Below are positions 49,894-60,217 of a stretch of DNA of 64,000 nucleotides, piece by piece. The stretch comes from Flavobacterium agri (GTDB taxonomy: Bacteria > Bacteroidota > Bacteroidia > Flavobacteriales > Flavobacteriaceae). The stretch is from the NCBI RefSeq assembly GCF_013401995.1, contig NZ_JACBJI010000002.1, positions 703,867 to 767,866 of the forward strand, given 5' to 3'. The notes beneath the pieces were generated by a model that was not told where the DNA came from, ran no database searches, and saw only the letters and a list, made by a program, of their open reading frames with translations. The translations under genes were made by a program, and so were the position numbers. Each line of letters opens with the position of its first letter. Position 1 is the stretch's first letter.

Positions 49894-51492
49894 ATGAAAA
49901 AACTCAGATTTAGTATTCTTTTCATCGCCGCCATGTTCAGCATGACTTCGTGCGTCGATGACCTGAACGTAACACCTGAAGACGACGATACGTTCCTTTC
50001 GGAAGAATTCTTCGCTTCTTCGCCAAACTCATACAAGCAAGCTTTGGCCGGTGTTTACGGAAACCTTTCCCTAACGGGAGCTACAGGTTCCGGATCTTCG
50101 AACCTTCAAGGTATCGATGCCGGTACGAGCCAATACGGACGTTGCCTTTGGTACTTGCAGGATTTGACGACAGACGAAGTGATCTGGAGTTACGAGAACG
50201 ATGCCGGAACACGTGAATTGCAGCGCAACATCTGGACTGCCGACAACCCGATTCTTTTGGGTATGTTCAGCCGTACCATGTTGAGCGTGTCTTTTTCTAA
50301 TGAGTACTTGCGTCAAACTACAGACGAAAAACTCCAAGCAAGAGGCGTAACCGACACGCAGCTTTTGGCCGACATCGCCACCTACCGCAATGAAGTGCGT
50401 GCATTAAGGGCATATGCGTATTATGTTTTGATGGATTTGTTCGGAAAAGCGCCTATGGTTACAGAGAACGATCCGATCAACTTCCGCGCGCCTCAAGCAG
50501 AGCGTCAGGAATTGTTCTCGTTCATCGAAACCGAACTCAACGAAGTGCTTCCGAACCTCAAACCGGCTCACTCGAACGAGTACGGACGTTTGGATCAAGC
50601 TTTTGCTCACATGGTTTTGGCCAAAATGTATTTGAATGCAGAGGTTTACATCGGTGCAAACCGTTACAACGACTGTATTACGGAATGCAACGCCATTATC
50701 GGAGCCAATGCCTATACGTTGGAATCGAACTATCTGGACAACTTCAATGCAGACAACCACACGTCTTCAGAGATGATCTTCACACTTCAATCGGACGGAA
50801 TCGTTACGCAAAACTACGGCGCTACGACGGTCATGGTCAACGGAGAAGTTGGTTCTATTGAACAAAACGGTGCTTCTTTGGGAGTTTCTACCGGCGGATG
50901 GGGCGGCGCTCTTCGCTTAAGAAAGCAGTTCGTACAGAAATTCGACGGAGGTGCTTTCGATTTCGATACGCGCAAAACCATCATTTCGGGTGATCGTCCT
51001 ATTGATATCACGAGCATTGCGAATCAAGGGCAAGGTTTTGTCATCACCAAGTTCTCGAATAAGACTTCGGCTGGAGTGAACGGTTCTAACCAGACTTTCG
51101 TGGATACAGATTTCCCGTTGTTCCGATATGCAGATGTTCTTTTGATGTATGCGGAAGCGACGCTAAGAGGCGGAAACGGTTCGGCAACCACAGCTTTGGA
51201 TTATGTGAACCAATTGCGCGAGCGTGCTAACGGAGGTACTTCGGGCAATATCAGCTCAGGTGAATTAACGCTCGATTTCCTACTTGACGAAAGAGCGCGC
51301 GAGCTTCATTGGGAAGCGCACAGAAGACAGGATTTGATCCGTTTCGGCAAATATACCGGTGGCACTTATAACTGGGCATGGAAAGGAAATTCCCTAAATG
51401 GAGTGGCGATTCCGTCACATCTTAGCGTGTTTCCGCTTCCTAACCAATCCATTGCCGCTAACCCGAACCTAATACAAAACTCAGGTTATTAA
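49894..51492 (+). CDS. SusD/RagB-type outer-membrane lipoprotein
   Basis: 532 residues. The lipobox is FSMTSC (Cys19), followed by VDDLNVTPEDDD, an acidic surface-export signal. SusD features are the TPR-like helices with RALRAYAYYVLMDLFGKAPMV, LNEVLPNL, AHMVLAKMYLNAEVY, and the C-terminal LLDERARELHWEAHRRQDLIRFGKYTG. It closes as a lid on the SusC barrel and binds the glycan. The sugar is deduced to be a starch product from the neighbouring GH13, GH65 and SusE genes. Confidence 0.95.
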   Translation: MKKLRFSILFIAAMFSMTSCVDDLNVTPEDDDTFLSEEFFASSPNSYKQALAGVYGNLSLTGATGSGSSNLQGIDAGTSQYGRCLWYLQDLTTDEVIWSYENDAGTRELQRNIWTADNPILLGMFSRTMLSVSFSNEYLRQTTDEKLQARGVTDTQLLADIATYRNEVRALRAYAYYVLMDLFGKAPMVTENDPINFRAPQAERQELFSFIETELNEVLPNLKPAHSNEYGRLDQAFAHMVLAKMYLNAEVYIGANRYNDCITECNAIIGANAYTLESNYLDNFNADNHTSSEMIFTLQSDGIVTQNYGATTVMVNGEVGSIEQNGASLGVSTGGWGGALRLRKQFVQKFDGGAFDFDTRKTIISGDRPIDITSIANQGQGFVITKFSNKTSAGVNGSNQTFVDTDFPLFRYADVLLMYAEATLRGGNGSATTALDYVNQLRERANGGTSGNISSGELTLDFLLDERARELHWEAHRRQDLIRFGKYTGGTYNWAWKGNSLNGVAIPSHLSVFPLPNQSIAANPNLIQNSGY

Positions 51493-51519
51493 TATTGTTC
51501 AATCGCAAAACTTTATAAA

Positions 51520-52656
51520 ATGAAAAAGATTTCTAAAATATTACTTTCTGCTTTCATTGTGGCTGCTGTTGCGTCATGTGAAACTGATGATAACTTGATG
51601 TTTGTTACTCAGCCTGCAGAATTCTCCATTCTTACACCAGATAACGGAACCTCGATAGAGTTGGTCGAAGCGACCCCTCAAACCAACCCGGCTGTCACCT
51701 TTACTTGGGAAGATGTCGATTACGGTACACCTACAGAAGTGACATACGAGGTGCAATTTGCCAAAAACGGGACCGATTTTGCTGAACCGAGTGTGATGCA
51801 ATCTTCTACCGCAAGGTCGTATACTATAACTGTTGGCGCGTTAAATACGATTGCAAGAAATTATTTTGACGACGGCGATCCTGCAACAGAAGATACGGGT
51901 ACGATAGATGTCCGTATCAAATCTACGGTAGGTACTACGGGTGCCGAGCCTAAATATTCCAACGTGGTTTCTATTGTTGTGACCCCGTTCATTCCGGTTC
52001 CGACCGTAGCTCCGAAAATGTACGTTGTTGGAGGCTTCCAATCTGCGGGCAACTACGGCAACGATTGGACACCTGCTACAGGAGCACCTCTCGAGGCAGC
52101 TTCTCCGACAAGCCAAAACTTCGAGGGATACGTTTATTTTGCCAACGGAAGTGCTAATTATAAATTCTTGCCTACCAATACAGGTTGGGACGGTGACTAT
52201 GGAGATACAGGACCTTCAAACGGATCGTATTCGGGAACGCTTGAGCAAACCGATGAGGTAGATTGTGGATTGCCAGGAGCGACTGCCGGTTTCTACCGTG
52301 TAAAAGTCAATCTTGGTGCAACACCTTCGCCAACATATGAATTGACGGCAGAGAACTGGGCTATCACGGGTTCTGCTACGCCTCTAGGATGGCCAAGTGC
52401 AGATAACGTAACAATTCCGGATACTGACATGACATACGATCCTGCGTTGAAAGTTTGGACTATCGATATCAACCTCACTGCCGGTGGTGCAATCAAGTTC
52501 CGCGCTAATGATGCTTGGACTGTCAACCTAGGCGGTGCCGATGGTGTAATGACTTACGGTGGTGCCGACATTCCAATCACTACTTCGGGGAACTATACTG
52601 TTCATCTCGACTTGAGCGTTCCTAGACAATATACCTACACGCTCGAGCTAAATTAA
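51520..52656 (+). CDS. SusE-type starch-binding lipoprotein
   Basis: 378 residues. The lipobox is VAAVASC (Cys20), followed by ETDDNLMF. An N-terminal SusE domain (about 35-150, with TFTWEDVDYGTPTEVTYEVQFAK) precedes two CBM-like beta domains, about 165-275 (MYVVGGFQSAGNYGNDWTPAT) and about 280-378 (WAITGSATPLGWPSADNVT, IKFRANDAWTVNLGGADG). Both have the aromatic residues of SusE/SusF starch-binding domains. It should lie on the cell surface next to SusCD and hold starch fragments. It is the last gene before the terminator at 52672. Confidence 0.92.
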   Translation: MKKISKILLSAFIVAAVASCETDDNLMFVTQPAEFSILTPDNGTSIELVEATPQTNPAVTFTWEDVDYGTPTEVTYEVQFAKNGTDFAEPSVMQSSTARSYTITVGALNTIARNYFDDGDPATEDTGTIDVRIKSTVGTTGAEPKYSNVVSIVVTPFIPVPTVAPKMYVVGGFQSAGNYGNDWTPATGAPLEAASPTSQNFEGYVYFANGSANYKFLPTNTGWDGDYGDTGPSNGSYSGTLEQTDEVDCGLPGATAGFYRVKVNLGATPSPTYELTAENWAITGSATPLGWPSADNVTIPDTDMTYDPALKVWTIDINLTAGGAIKFRANDAWTVNLGGADGVMTYGGADIPITTSGNYTVHLDLSVPRQYTYTLELN

Positions 52657-52671
52657 TTTGAATTTCAAATC

Positions 52672-52702
52672 AAAAGGGCTATTGGAAAATAGCCCTTTTC
52701 TC
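52672..52702 (+). terminator. Terminator after susE
   Basis: AAAAGGGCTATT (52672-52683) and AATAGCCCTTTT (52688-52699) form a 12-bp stem with a 4-nt loop. The amylase gene starts 14 nt later, so it is expressed by read-through or by a promoter not recognised here. Confidence 0.8.
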
Positions 52703-52713
52703 TTCTTATTGCC

Positions 52714-55563
52714 ATGAAAAAAATTTACACATTACTTCTTGGTATCTGTTGCTGTTTGGGATTAGACGCCCAGGTGACGACCACGCCGGCTACGTTCGAA
52801 GCGAACCAATCGGTTACGATCAACTTCAATAAAGCAGGCACGAACCTGTCGGCCTATACAGGGACGATTTATGCCCACATCGGCGTAACGGTCAATGGAA
52901 CGCCTTGGCAAAACGTAAAAGGCTCTTGGGGAAACAATACGACCCAACCGGCTTTGACATTCGTTTCGGGCACGACTTACAAGCTTGATATCACGCCAGA
53001 TTTGTATACATACTTCGGCGTGGCCACGAGCAACACGATTACCCAAATTTGCGTCGTATTCCGCAATGCCGCGGGAACGGCCCAAACCAGTCCCGATATT
53101 TTCATTCCGGTAGGATCTTTCCAATTGACGTTGAATGCACCTGCCGTGAACAGCACGACAATCGTGAACTCTGGCGGAAGTCTTGCCGTATCTGCCTCAA
53201 ATACGGGCGGATCGGCCAATTACAACCTGCTTGCAAACGGCGTAAGCATCAATACCTTTTCAGGAAGCGCGTATTCGTTTACGGACACGAACATAACAAC
53301 GAACAAGAACTACGAGCTTCAAGTGACACAAGGCGCTACCACGCACACACGCAAATTCGCGGTTCTCGTAAATCCGGGAACGATAAATGAGACATTGCCT
53401 ACGGGTATGGAAGACGGGATCAACTACAACGCATCGGACGCCACCAAAGCCACATTGGTGCTCACCGCTCCGGGCAAAGATTTCGTTTACGTCGCCGGAA
53501 GTTTCAACAACTGGCAACCTACAGCGGCTTATGCGATGAAAAAAGACGCATCCGCGAACAAATTCTGGCTTGAACTCACCGGACTTACATCGGGAACCAA
53601 TTATTCCTATCAATATTGGGTAGTCGACCAAACGCCTTCTTCGGGTTCGCCTTCACTCGTAAAAACGGCCGATCCATATTCGACTTTGGTGTTATCGCCA
53701 TTCGACGACCCTTATATTCCGGCGGCGAGTTATCCGTCGATTCCCACTTATCCGACAGGACAGGAACGCGAAGTCACGGTTTTGAAAACTGGGCAAACGG
53801 CCTACAACTGGCAAGTAGCCAATTTCACCAAGCCCGAAAAGGACAATCTCGTGGTTTACGAAGTATTGATCCGCGATTTCGATGCGGCGCGCAACTTCCA
53901 ATCGATCATCGATCGCATCCAGTATTTCAAGGATTTGAAAGTGAATGCCATCGAATTGATGCCCGTGATGGAATTCGAAGGAAACGAAAGCTGGGGCTAC
54001 AACACTTCGTTCCACATGGCGCTCGACAAATATTACGGCACGGCCGACAAACTCAGGGAACTTATCGATTTGTGTCACCAGAACGGGATTGCCGTGATTC
54101 TCGACGTCGCGCTTAACCACGCTTTCGGACGCAACCCTATGGTTCGCATGTGGATGAAAGACAGCGACGGAGACGGATGGGGCGATGCAGCTGCCGACAA
54201 CCCGTATTTCAACGAATTCGCCACACACAGTTACAGTGTCGGAAACGACTTCAACCATTCTTCAGCTTACACGAAATATTACGTGAAACGTGTGATTAAG
54301 CAATGGATACAGGAATTCCATATCGACGGTTTCCGTTGGGATTTGACCAAAGGATTTACGCAGAATTGCTCCGGAAGCGAGTCGTGCACCAACAGTTACC
54401 AGCAGGATCGCGTAGACGTGCTCAAAGAATACACCGATTATTCGTGGAGCCTCGACCCGACGCATTACACGATTTTCGAGCATTTGGGTGCCGATAACGA
54501 AGAACAGCAATGGGCGAACTACCGCGTCAACGAAACGCCGAGCAAAGGCGTCATGATGTGGGGCAACATGAACAACGCCTATGGCCAACTTTCGATGGGC
54601 TTCAACTCAAGCAACGACATTACGCGAATGGGTGCTTCGTCTCACGGATTTACGAACAACCGCGTAATCGGATATGCCGAAAGCCACGACGAGGAGCGTT
54701 TGATGTACAAAAACCTGCAATTCGGAAACAGCACGAATGCGGCACACAACGTCAAGACCTTGAGCGTTGCGCTTTCGAGAATGTCTGCTATCGGAGCGGT
54801 TTCGCTATTGGTTCCGGGGCCTAAAATGATTTGGCATTTTGGCGAATTAGGTTGGGATTTGTCGATTTATACCTGTACCGACGGCACGGTCAACACAGCT
54901 TCCGACGCTATTGCAGGCGACTGCAAACTCGCCACCAAACCGCAACCGCAATGGACTGGCAACTGGCCAGGCGTCGCAGGTCGTGCGCAAATTTTCAACG
55001 ATTGGACCAAAATGATCCAGCTCAAGACGACGCAACCGGTTTTCAAAGCTTCGTATTCGATCAATTCGGGAACGACATTGACGCCGCGTTTGTATGTTTA
55101 CGACAACGCGCTTCCGTCTACCCAATTGAAAAACGTCGTCGTCCTTACGAATTTCAACGTGACGAGCCAAAGTGTCGTAGCCGATTTTCCTTACGGCGGA
55201 ACCTGGTACAACCTCATGGACAATTCATCGGTCAACGTGACCAATACGGCCATGACGCTTACGATCGCACCGGGACAATTCAGGATCTACGGCAACCAAT
55301 TGCCGAATCTTGCGACCGATCCTATCGATACGATGGACGGCGTGACCGTTTATCCGAATCCTTCAAAAGGAGCATTCAGCATCAACGCGAATATCGAAAA
55401 AGTCGAAATCTGGTCGATGACCGGACAACTCGTAAAGCGTTTCGAAGGCCATTTCGGCGAAGAATCGATTTACGACATCAACGATTTGAACAGCGGTATT
55501 TATTTCGTGAAAGCCACAGACGAATACCATCGCGAAAAAACCATGAAATTGGTAAAAGAATAG
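52714..55563 (+). CDS. T9SS-secreted GH13 alpha-amylase
   Basis: 949 residues with signal peptide (MKKIYTLLLGICCCLGLDAQ). The N-terminal beta domains (about 20-215; TPATFEANQSVTINFNKAG) are followed by a CBM48/E-set-like domain (about 245-330, FVYVAGSFNNWQPT). The GH13 barrel starts at NLVVYEVLIRDFD and shows DVALNHAFG, DGFRWDLTKGF (nucleophile Asp), FEHLGADNEE (acid/base Glu) and GYAESHDEERLMY. The last 80 residues are a type A sorting domain (VYPNPSKGAFSI ... REKTMKLVKE), so it is exported by T9SS and surface-bound. This is the enzyme that first attacks starch outside the cell. Its substrate range may include glycogen-like branches. Confidence 0.93.
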   Translation: MKKIYTLLLGICCCLGLDAQVTTTPATFEANQSVTINFNKAGTNLSAYTGTIYAHIGVTVNGTPWQNVKGSWGNNTTQPALTFVSGTTYKLDITPDLYTYFGVATSNTITQICVVFRNAAGTAQTSPDIFIPVGSFQLTLNAPAVNSTTIVNSGGSLAVSASNTGGSANYNLLANGVSINTFSGSAYSFTDTNITTNKNYELQVTQGATTHTRKFAVLVNPGTINETLPTGMEDGINYNASDATKATLVLTAPGKDFVYVAGSFNNWQPTAAYAMKKDASANKFWLELTGLTSGTNYSYQYWVVDQTPSSGSPSLVKTADPYSTLVLSPFDDPYIPAASYPSIPTYPTGQEREVTVLKTGQTAYNWQVANFTKPEKDNLVVYEVLIRDFDAARNFQSIIDRIQYFKDLKVNAIELMPVMEFEGNESWGYNTSFHMALDKYYGTADKLRELIDLCHQNGIAVILDVALNHAFGRNPMVRMWMKDSDGDGWGDAAADNPYFNEFATHSYSVGNDFNHSSAYTKYYVKRVIKQWIQEFHIDGFRWDLTKGFTQNCSGSESCTNSYQQDRVDVLKEYTDYSWSLDPTHYTIFEHLGADNEEQQWANYRVNETPSKGVMMWGNMNNAYGQLSMGFNSSNDITRMGASSHGFTNNRVIGYAESHDEERLMYKNLQFGNSTNAAHNVKTLSVALSRMSAIGAVSLLVPGPKMIWHFGELGWDLSIYTCTDGTVNTASDAIAGDCKLATKPQPQWTGNWPGVAGRAQIFNDWTKMIQLKTTQPVFKASYSINSGTTLTPRLYVYDNALPSTQLKNVVVLTNFNVTSQSVVADFPYGGTWYNLMDNSSVNVTNTAMTLTIAPGQFRIYGNQLPNLATDPIDTMDGVTVYPNPSKGAFSINANIEKVEIWSMTGQLVKRFEGHFGEESIYDINDLNSGIYFVKATDEYHREKTMKLVKE

Positions 55564-55591
55564 ATTTCGAGTTAGTTTAAGTTAAGTTTTC

Positions 55592-55626
55592 CAAAAGGCC
55601 TTTTCATTCCGAAAGGGCCTTTTTTC
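55592..55626 (+). terminator. Terminator after the secreted amylase gene
   Basis: AAAAGGCC (55593-55600) and GGCCTTTT (55616-55623), followed by TTT. Confidence 0.8.
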
Positions 55627-55681
55627 TTAAAGCCGCGCCAAAATGGACTTTCGTATTTTAACATTTGGCTATATTTGATTC

Positions 55682-58591
55682 ATGAATTCGCGCCTCAAGA
55701 CCATAACTTTAAAGACATTGAAGTGGATCGGCATTTCCGTCGCATCGATCCTATTGTTGCTGTTTTTGATCCCGATACTGTTTCCGGGCACGCTCGCCGA
55801 ACAGGTAAAAGCGTTTGCGAACAAAAAACTGCAAGGAGAACTCAATTTCTCAGAAGCGAATCTGTCGTTTTTCAACCACTTTCCGTCGCTTACGGTCACG
55901 CTCGACGATTTCTCGTTGAAAGGCTCGAAACCGTTCCAGAACGACACGTTGATTGCGGCAAAGGAAGTCGCGTTCGGCATCAACCTCAAGCGGCTTATTT
56001 TCGATAATCAAATCAGTATAGACGAGATTTACATCGACAATTCGATCGTCAACGTCATGGTCAACGAAAAAGGCGAGGCGAATTACAATGTCTATGTTTC
56101 CGAGGAAAAGGAACAAGAAAAAGACACGGTTTCCAATACGTCATTGCGTCTGGATCGCATCGATATTTCGCATTGCAGGCTCAAATACGACGACAAATCG
56201 GCCAAGATGCTCATTTCGGCCGAAGATTTCAATTACCTCGGGAAAGGCAACCTCGACCAATCGGTTTTCGATCTCAAGACCGATGCCGAAATCAAGAACT
56301 TCGATTTCATCTATAACGGCGAACCGTATCTTCAAAAGAAAAACGTGAGCGCCGAACTCATCACACGCATCAATACCAACGCGCTGACGTTCGCTTTTCA
56401 AAGGAACGACCTCAAGATCAACGAGCTTCCTATTAATTTCAAAGGCGAGTTCAACATCCTCAAAAGCGGTTATTACATAGACGTTCAGGTTTCAAGTATG
56501 GGCAGCAACCTCAAGGATTTGTTTACCGCGCTTCCGCCCGAATACGTGACCTGGCTCGAAAGTTCCAAAGTCAAGGGCGACATCGATCTGCTTTTCATGT
56601 TCAAAGGCCGATACGACGCGGCGACGAAACGCAATCCTTCGATATCGTTCGATACGCGCATCGCCGACGGTTACATCGAGTACAAAGACGCGCCTTTCCC
56701 GACTTCGGACATCAACCTCAATTTCAAGGCGGTACTTCCGGAACTCAATACCGACAGTTTGATCGTAAAACTCGATTCGCTCAAATTTCGCGTAGGCAAA
56801 GAATTTTTCAAGGCATATGTAGAGACGAAAGGGCTCGACAACATGTCGGTCAAAGCCAATATAAAAGGCAATCTCGATTTGGAAAACCTCGATAAAGCGC
56901 TTGGTTTGAACAATCTTGACATGAAAGGTAAATTGTCGGTCAATGTAGAATCGAACGGGATTTACAACGCAGATAAACGCCTGTTTCCGAAAACCAAGGG
57001 ACGCGTTTTGCTAAAGAATGCGTTTCTCAAAACGGAATATTATCCGAATCCGATTTCAGACATCAACCTCGACATCAACGCGCTAAACGACAACGGGAAC
57101 TTCAACGACACGCGCATTTCGATCAAGCCGGCCGGATTTACGTTCGAAGGCAATCCGTTCAAGATCGACGCCGTTTTCAAGAATCTCGACGATGTCGATT
57201 ACGACGTTCGTGCGAAAGGCGTGGTCGACGTCGGCAAAATCTATAAAGTCTTCAAGCAGAAAGATATCGATCTTACGGGTTACATCAAGTCCGACCTGCG
57301 TCTCAAAGGGCGACAAAGCTATGCGACGACGGGTCAATACTCGAAACTCGACAACAGCGGTACGTTGCAGATACGCGACATTAAAGCGACGATGGCAAGT
57401 TTCCCGAAGTCGTTTTTCATCAGCGAAGGCAGTTTTGTGTTCGACCGCGAAAAGATGAATTTCAACAAATTCCTTGCGACGTACGGCCAATCGGATTTTG
57501 CGCTCAACGGAAAACTCATCAACGCGATCAACTATCTTTTCGAGAAGCGAGGCACGTTGCACGGCGATTTCAGGCTTGATTCGAAATACGTGAACGTGAA
57601 TGAGTTCATGGCGCTCGAATCGGGCAATAACGACAAACAGCAACCCGAAATCGAAGCCGAGAAGAAAACCGGAACGCAAGAGTCGGGCGTGGTCGTGGTG
57701 CCGACGAATCTCGATGTGTTCCTGACGACAAACATCAACAAAGTCACGTACGACAAATTCAATCTCGAAAACGTCAAAGGAACGGTCGGCGTGAGCAAAG
57801 GCCAAGTACTTTTCAAAGGCACACAACTCGAAATAATCGGGGCTACGTTGAATCTCGACGGCATGTATGACGACGCTTCGGCTAAAAAAGCCGGATTCGA
57901 CCTGCGTTTCCGAGCCAAGAATTTCGACGTGAAGCGCGCGTTCAACGAAATCGAGATGTTCAAGGAACTTGCGACTTCGGCCGGAAAAGCGGAAGGCATC
58001 ATTTCGGTCGATTACAAACTCAACGGCGAACTCGACGGCAACATGAACCCGATTTATCCGTCGCTCGAAGGCGGAGGCGTGGTCTCGCTCAACAAAATCA
58101 AGATAAAAGGGCTTAAGATGTTCGGAAGCATCAGCGACAAAACGGGCTCAGACGGATTGAACGATCCCGACCTGTCGCGCGTCGACATCAAATCGACGAT
58201 CAAAAACAACGTGATCAAGATCGAAAAGACGCGCATGAACGTGTCGGTTTTCAAACTAAGATTCGAAGGAAAAACCAGTTTCGACGGCCAGCTCGGTTTG
58301 AGGATGCGACTCGGATTGCCGCCATTCGGGCTTATCGGGATTCCGATCGCGATTACGGGAACGCACGAAAACCCCAAAGTCAAGGTTTTCAGCAAAACCA
58401 CCGAGGCGATTCCCGAAACCCAATACGGCGATAAAGTGATCGACGACGCGAAAGGAAACACGACGCCGGCAAAGACGTTGATCGAGAAAAAAGAAAAATC
58501 CGAAGAGGAAAAAACCGACGGCAACAAAGACGCCAAAAAAGAAGACGGGAAAACGGCTGCCGAAAAGAAACCCGACGAAAAGAAAAACTGA
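55682..58591 (+). CDS. AsmA family protein
   Basis: 969 residues. An N-terminal membrane anchor (about 14-37, IGISVASILLLLFLIPILFP) is followed by the AsmA start (VKAFANKKLQGELNFSEANLSFFNHFPSLTVTLDDF). A long chain of beta-rich repeats comes next, and the AsmA C-terminal region (GEGIISVDYKLNGELDGNMNP-like, SLNKIKIKGLKMFGSI). The last 50 residues are a highly charged Lys/Glu tail. AsmA-like proteins bridge the periplasm and move or control lipids and outer-membrane biogenesis. It lies alone, convergent to a related protein. The tail is unusual in length. Confidence 0.85.
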   Translation: MNSRLKTITLKTLKWIGISVASILLLLFLIPILFPGTLAEQVKAFANKKLQGELNFSEANLSFFNHFPSLTVTLDDFSLKGSKPFQNDTLIAAKEVAFGINLKRLIFDNQISIDEIYIDNSIVNVMVNEKGEANYNVYVSEEKEQEKDTVSNTSLRLDRIDISHCRLKYDDKSAKMLISAEDFNYLGKGNLDQSVFDLKTDAEIKNFDFIYNGEPYLQKKNVSAELITRINTNALTFAFQRNDLKINELPINFKGEFNILKSGYYIDVQVSSMGSNLKDLFTALPPEYVTWLESSKVKGDIDLLFMFKGRYDAATKRNPSISFDTRIADGYIEYKDAPFPTSDINLNFKAVLPELNTDSLIVKLDSLKFRVGKEFFKAYVETKGLDNMSVKANIKGNLDLENLDKALGLNNLDMKGKLSVNVESNGIYNADKRLFPKTKGRVLLKNAFLKTEYYPNPISDINLDINALNDNGNFNDTRISIKPAGFTFEGNPFKIDAVFKNLDDVDYDVRAKGVVDVGKIYKVFKQKDIDLTGYIKSDLRLKGRQSYATTGQYSKLDNSGTLQIRDIKATMASFPKSFFISEGSFVFDREKMNFNKFLATYGQSDFALNGKLINAINYLFEKRGTLHGDFRLDSKYVNVNEFMALESGNNDKQQPEIEAEKKTGTQESGVVVVPTNLDVFLTTNINKVTYDKFNLENVKGTVGVSKGQVLFKGTQLEIIGATLNLDGMYDDASAKKAGFDLRFRAKNFDVKRAFNEIEMFKELATSAGKAEGIISVDYKLNGELDGNMNPIYPSLEGGGVVSLNKIKIKGLKMFGSISDKTGSDGLNDPDLSRVDIKSTIKNNVIKIEKTRMNVSVFKLRFEGKTSFDGQLGLRMRLGLPPFGLIGIPIAITGTHENPKVKVFSKTTEAIPETQYGDKVIDDAKGNTTPAKTLIEKKEKSEEEKTDGNKDAKKEDGKTAAEKKPDEKKN

Positions 58592-58625
58592 TCAGTGTTT
58601 TGAATTAGGTCGAAAGATGGGTGTC

Positions 58626-58643
58626 ATTCGTGAAATTCGTGGC
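58626..58643 (+). repeat. ATTCGTGAAATTCGTGGC repeat
   Basis: Identical to the 18-mer at 910-927, again between genes (here between two convergent envelope-protein genes). Confidence 0.6.
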
Positions 58644-58648
58644 TTAAC

Positions 58649-60217
58649 CTAGACCAAAACCTTCTTCAAGCCTTCCGCAATCGACTTCCAAAACATATTG
58701 AAGAACGATTTGTCCTTTAATCGCTCGACCTCGATTTCGGTTTTCCTGACCTTCTCATCCGAATCCTTTTTGACGAAAATACGCGCGACCGCAGTAAGGA
58801 ACTTGTTCTTTTTCTTGCGGTCGTTCTTTTTGTAAACGGTGAATTTCAAATCGTCGTAATTGATGCCGAACGTGCCTTTTGAGCCGTTGTCGTTGCCATG
58901 GAAATCGAAATACACTTCGTCGAGAATCCCTTTTCCCGTGAAATTCATATACGGTTTGCTGAATTCGGTAATGCGCTCGACGGGGAAATGTTTGATGCTT
59001 CCTTTGATATGGAAACCGTCGGTTTTGTCGAGCACGTTCAATGTCCAATCGGCCTTGAGTGGCGCGACATCCATGAATCTGGCGTCGATGAGGATGCGCA
59101 CGTCGGGAAGCTTTGTCTTTTCGAATCCGCTGTAAACGTGCAAGGCCGTCAGGTTGAACGGATTCCAGCGCAGTTTTCCGGGCGCGACATCATTGACTTG
59201 TTCTTCATATTCCAAAATCGAATTTCGCACGGCCAACGTATCGACGCGCAAATCGAAATCAAGATTGCGCAGCAACGCATTGTACAGTTTTTTCTTTTTG
59301 AGGTCGTCGGTTTTGCGCTTGTCGCGGAAAATGTTGGCGTTCACGCGATCGAGACGCACGGTTTTGGAATGCACGAAAAGTGTGTCGTCTTGCCTAAAGC
59401 CCCAATCGAGGTTCTCAAGACTGAGTTTGTCGACCTTGATGTTGTACATGTCGCGTTCGGTCGCCACCGATTTTACGAACGTCTTGCGATCCATGTCGCA
59501 CAGATATTCGAGTTTGTGAAGCGTGAACCCGTCGTTTTTGGTCTCGATTTTCCCGGTTCGGATGTGGTAGTAAATGTTCGGTTTGAAGAAAACGCTGTCG
59601 CAACTGAAGCTGTAATTCTTGTACGCGAACGGGATTTTGCGTTTGAGTAGGTTGTCGGTGATCGCGATTCCGTCTAGTTTTGCCGAAATGTTGCTCGCGC
59701 GAAGCATCGGTTTGCCGTTTTTAGGATACAAGATCGCGACGTCTGCGTGGTTGAGCTCGACTTCGTTTACGCTGATGACTTTTTCGAAAGGCGCGACCAC
59801 GTCCGAACGGATGCTTTTGGAATAATCGATCGCGTTCTCGTTTTTCTTGTACAGCGTGACTTTGGGTTTGTTGACGATGATACTTGAGGCCTTTATCCGA
59901 TCGCTGAAAAATAGGCTCCAAATGCTGAAATGCCGCACCTCGACCGATTCCACTGTCGCATAAATGCCCGCTTTGCGGATGCTGTCTTTTAAGGCGGCTT
60001 TGGGCACGAGCACGATGTCTGACGCTTTTATGGTCGAGGAAAACAGCGAAACATCGAGATTTTTATACGTGATGAAATAGGGCGATTTGTTCTTTTCGTT
60101 GATGATTTTCGGAAGTTCCTCATCGATCCAATAATAGTTCAGAAATAAGCAGAATCCCGCCAATAGCAGCAGCAAGCCCACAAAAACAACGAGGATTTTC
60201 TTGGCGAATTTGTTCAT
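58649..60217 (-). CDS. AsmA/DUF748-like envelope protein
   Basis: 522 residues with an N-terminal anchor (ILVVFVGLLLLLAGFCLFL, about 9-28). The region FITYKNLDVSLFSSTIKASDIVL resembles the repeat start of AsmA/DUF748 proteins. The rest is a long series of beta strands with conserved small motifs (SVEVRHFSIWSLFFSDRIKASSIIVNKPKV) and a DLKFTVYKKNDRKKKNKFLTAVARI tail. It probably spans the periplasm from the inner membrane and shares the role of the neighbour at 55682 in lipid traffic or outer-membrane assembly. Family identity is inferred from architecture. Confidence 0.65.
   Translation of the reverse strand: MNKFAKKILVVFVGLLLLLAGFCLFLNYYWIDEELPKIINEKNKSPYFITYKNLDVSLFSSTIKASDIVLVPKAALKDSIRKAGIYATVESVEVRHFSIWSLFFSDRIKASSIIVNKPKVTLYKKNENAIDYSKSIRSDVVAPFEKVISVNEVELNHADVAILYPKNGKPMLRASNISAKLDGIAITDNLLKRKIPFAYKNYSFSCDSVFFKPNIYYHIRTGKIETKNDGFTLHKLEYLCDMDRKTFVKSVATERDMYNIKVDKLSLENLDWGFRQDDTLFVHSKTVRLDRVNANIFRDKRKTDDLKKKKLYNALLRNLDFDLRVDTLAVRNSILEYEEQVNDVAPGKLRWNPFNLTALHVYSGFEKTKLPDVRILIDARFMDVAPLKADWTLNVLDKTDGFHIKGSIKHFPVERITEFSKPYMNFTGKGILDEVYFDFHGNDNGSKGTFGINYDDLKFTVYKKNDRKKKNKFLTAVARIFVKKDSDEKVRKTEIEVERLKDKSFFNMFWKSIAEGLKKVLV

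Noticed and set aside
55670..55677. TATATTTG before the AsmA gene as promoter
   Set aside because: It matches the -7 consensus, but it is only 4 nt before the start codon, so transcription would begin at or after the ATG. Probably a chance match.
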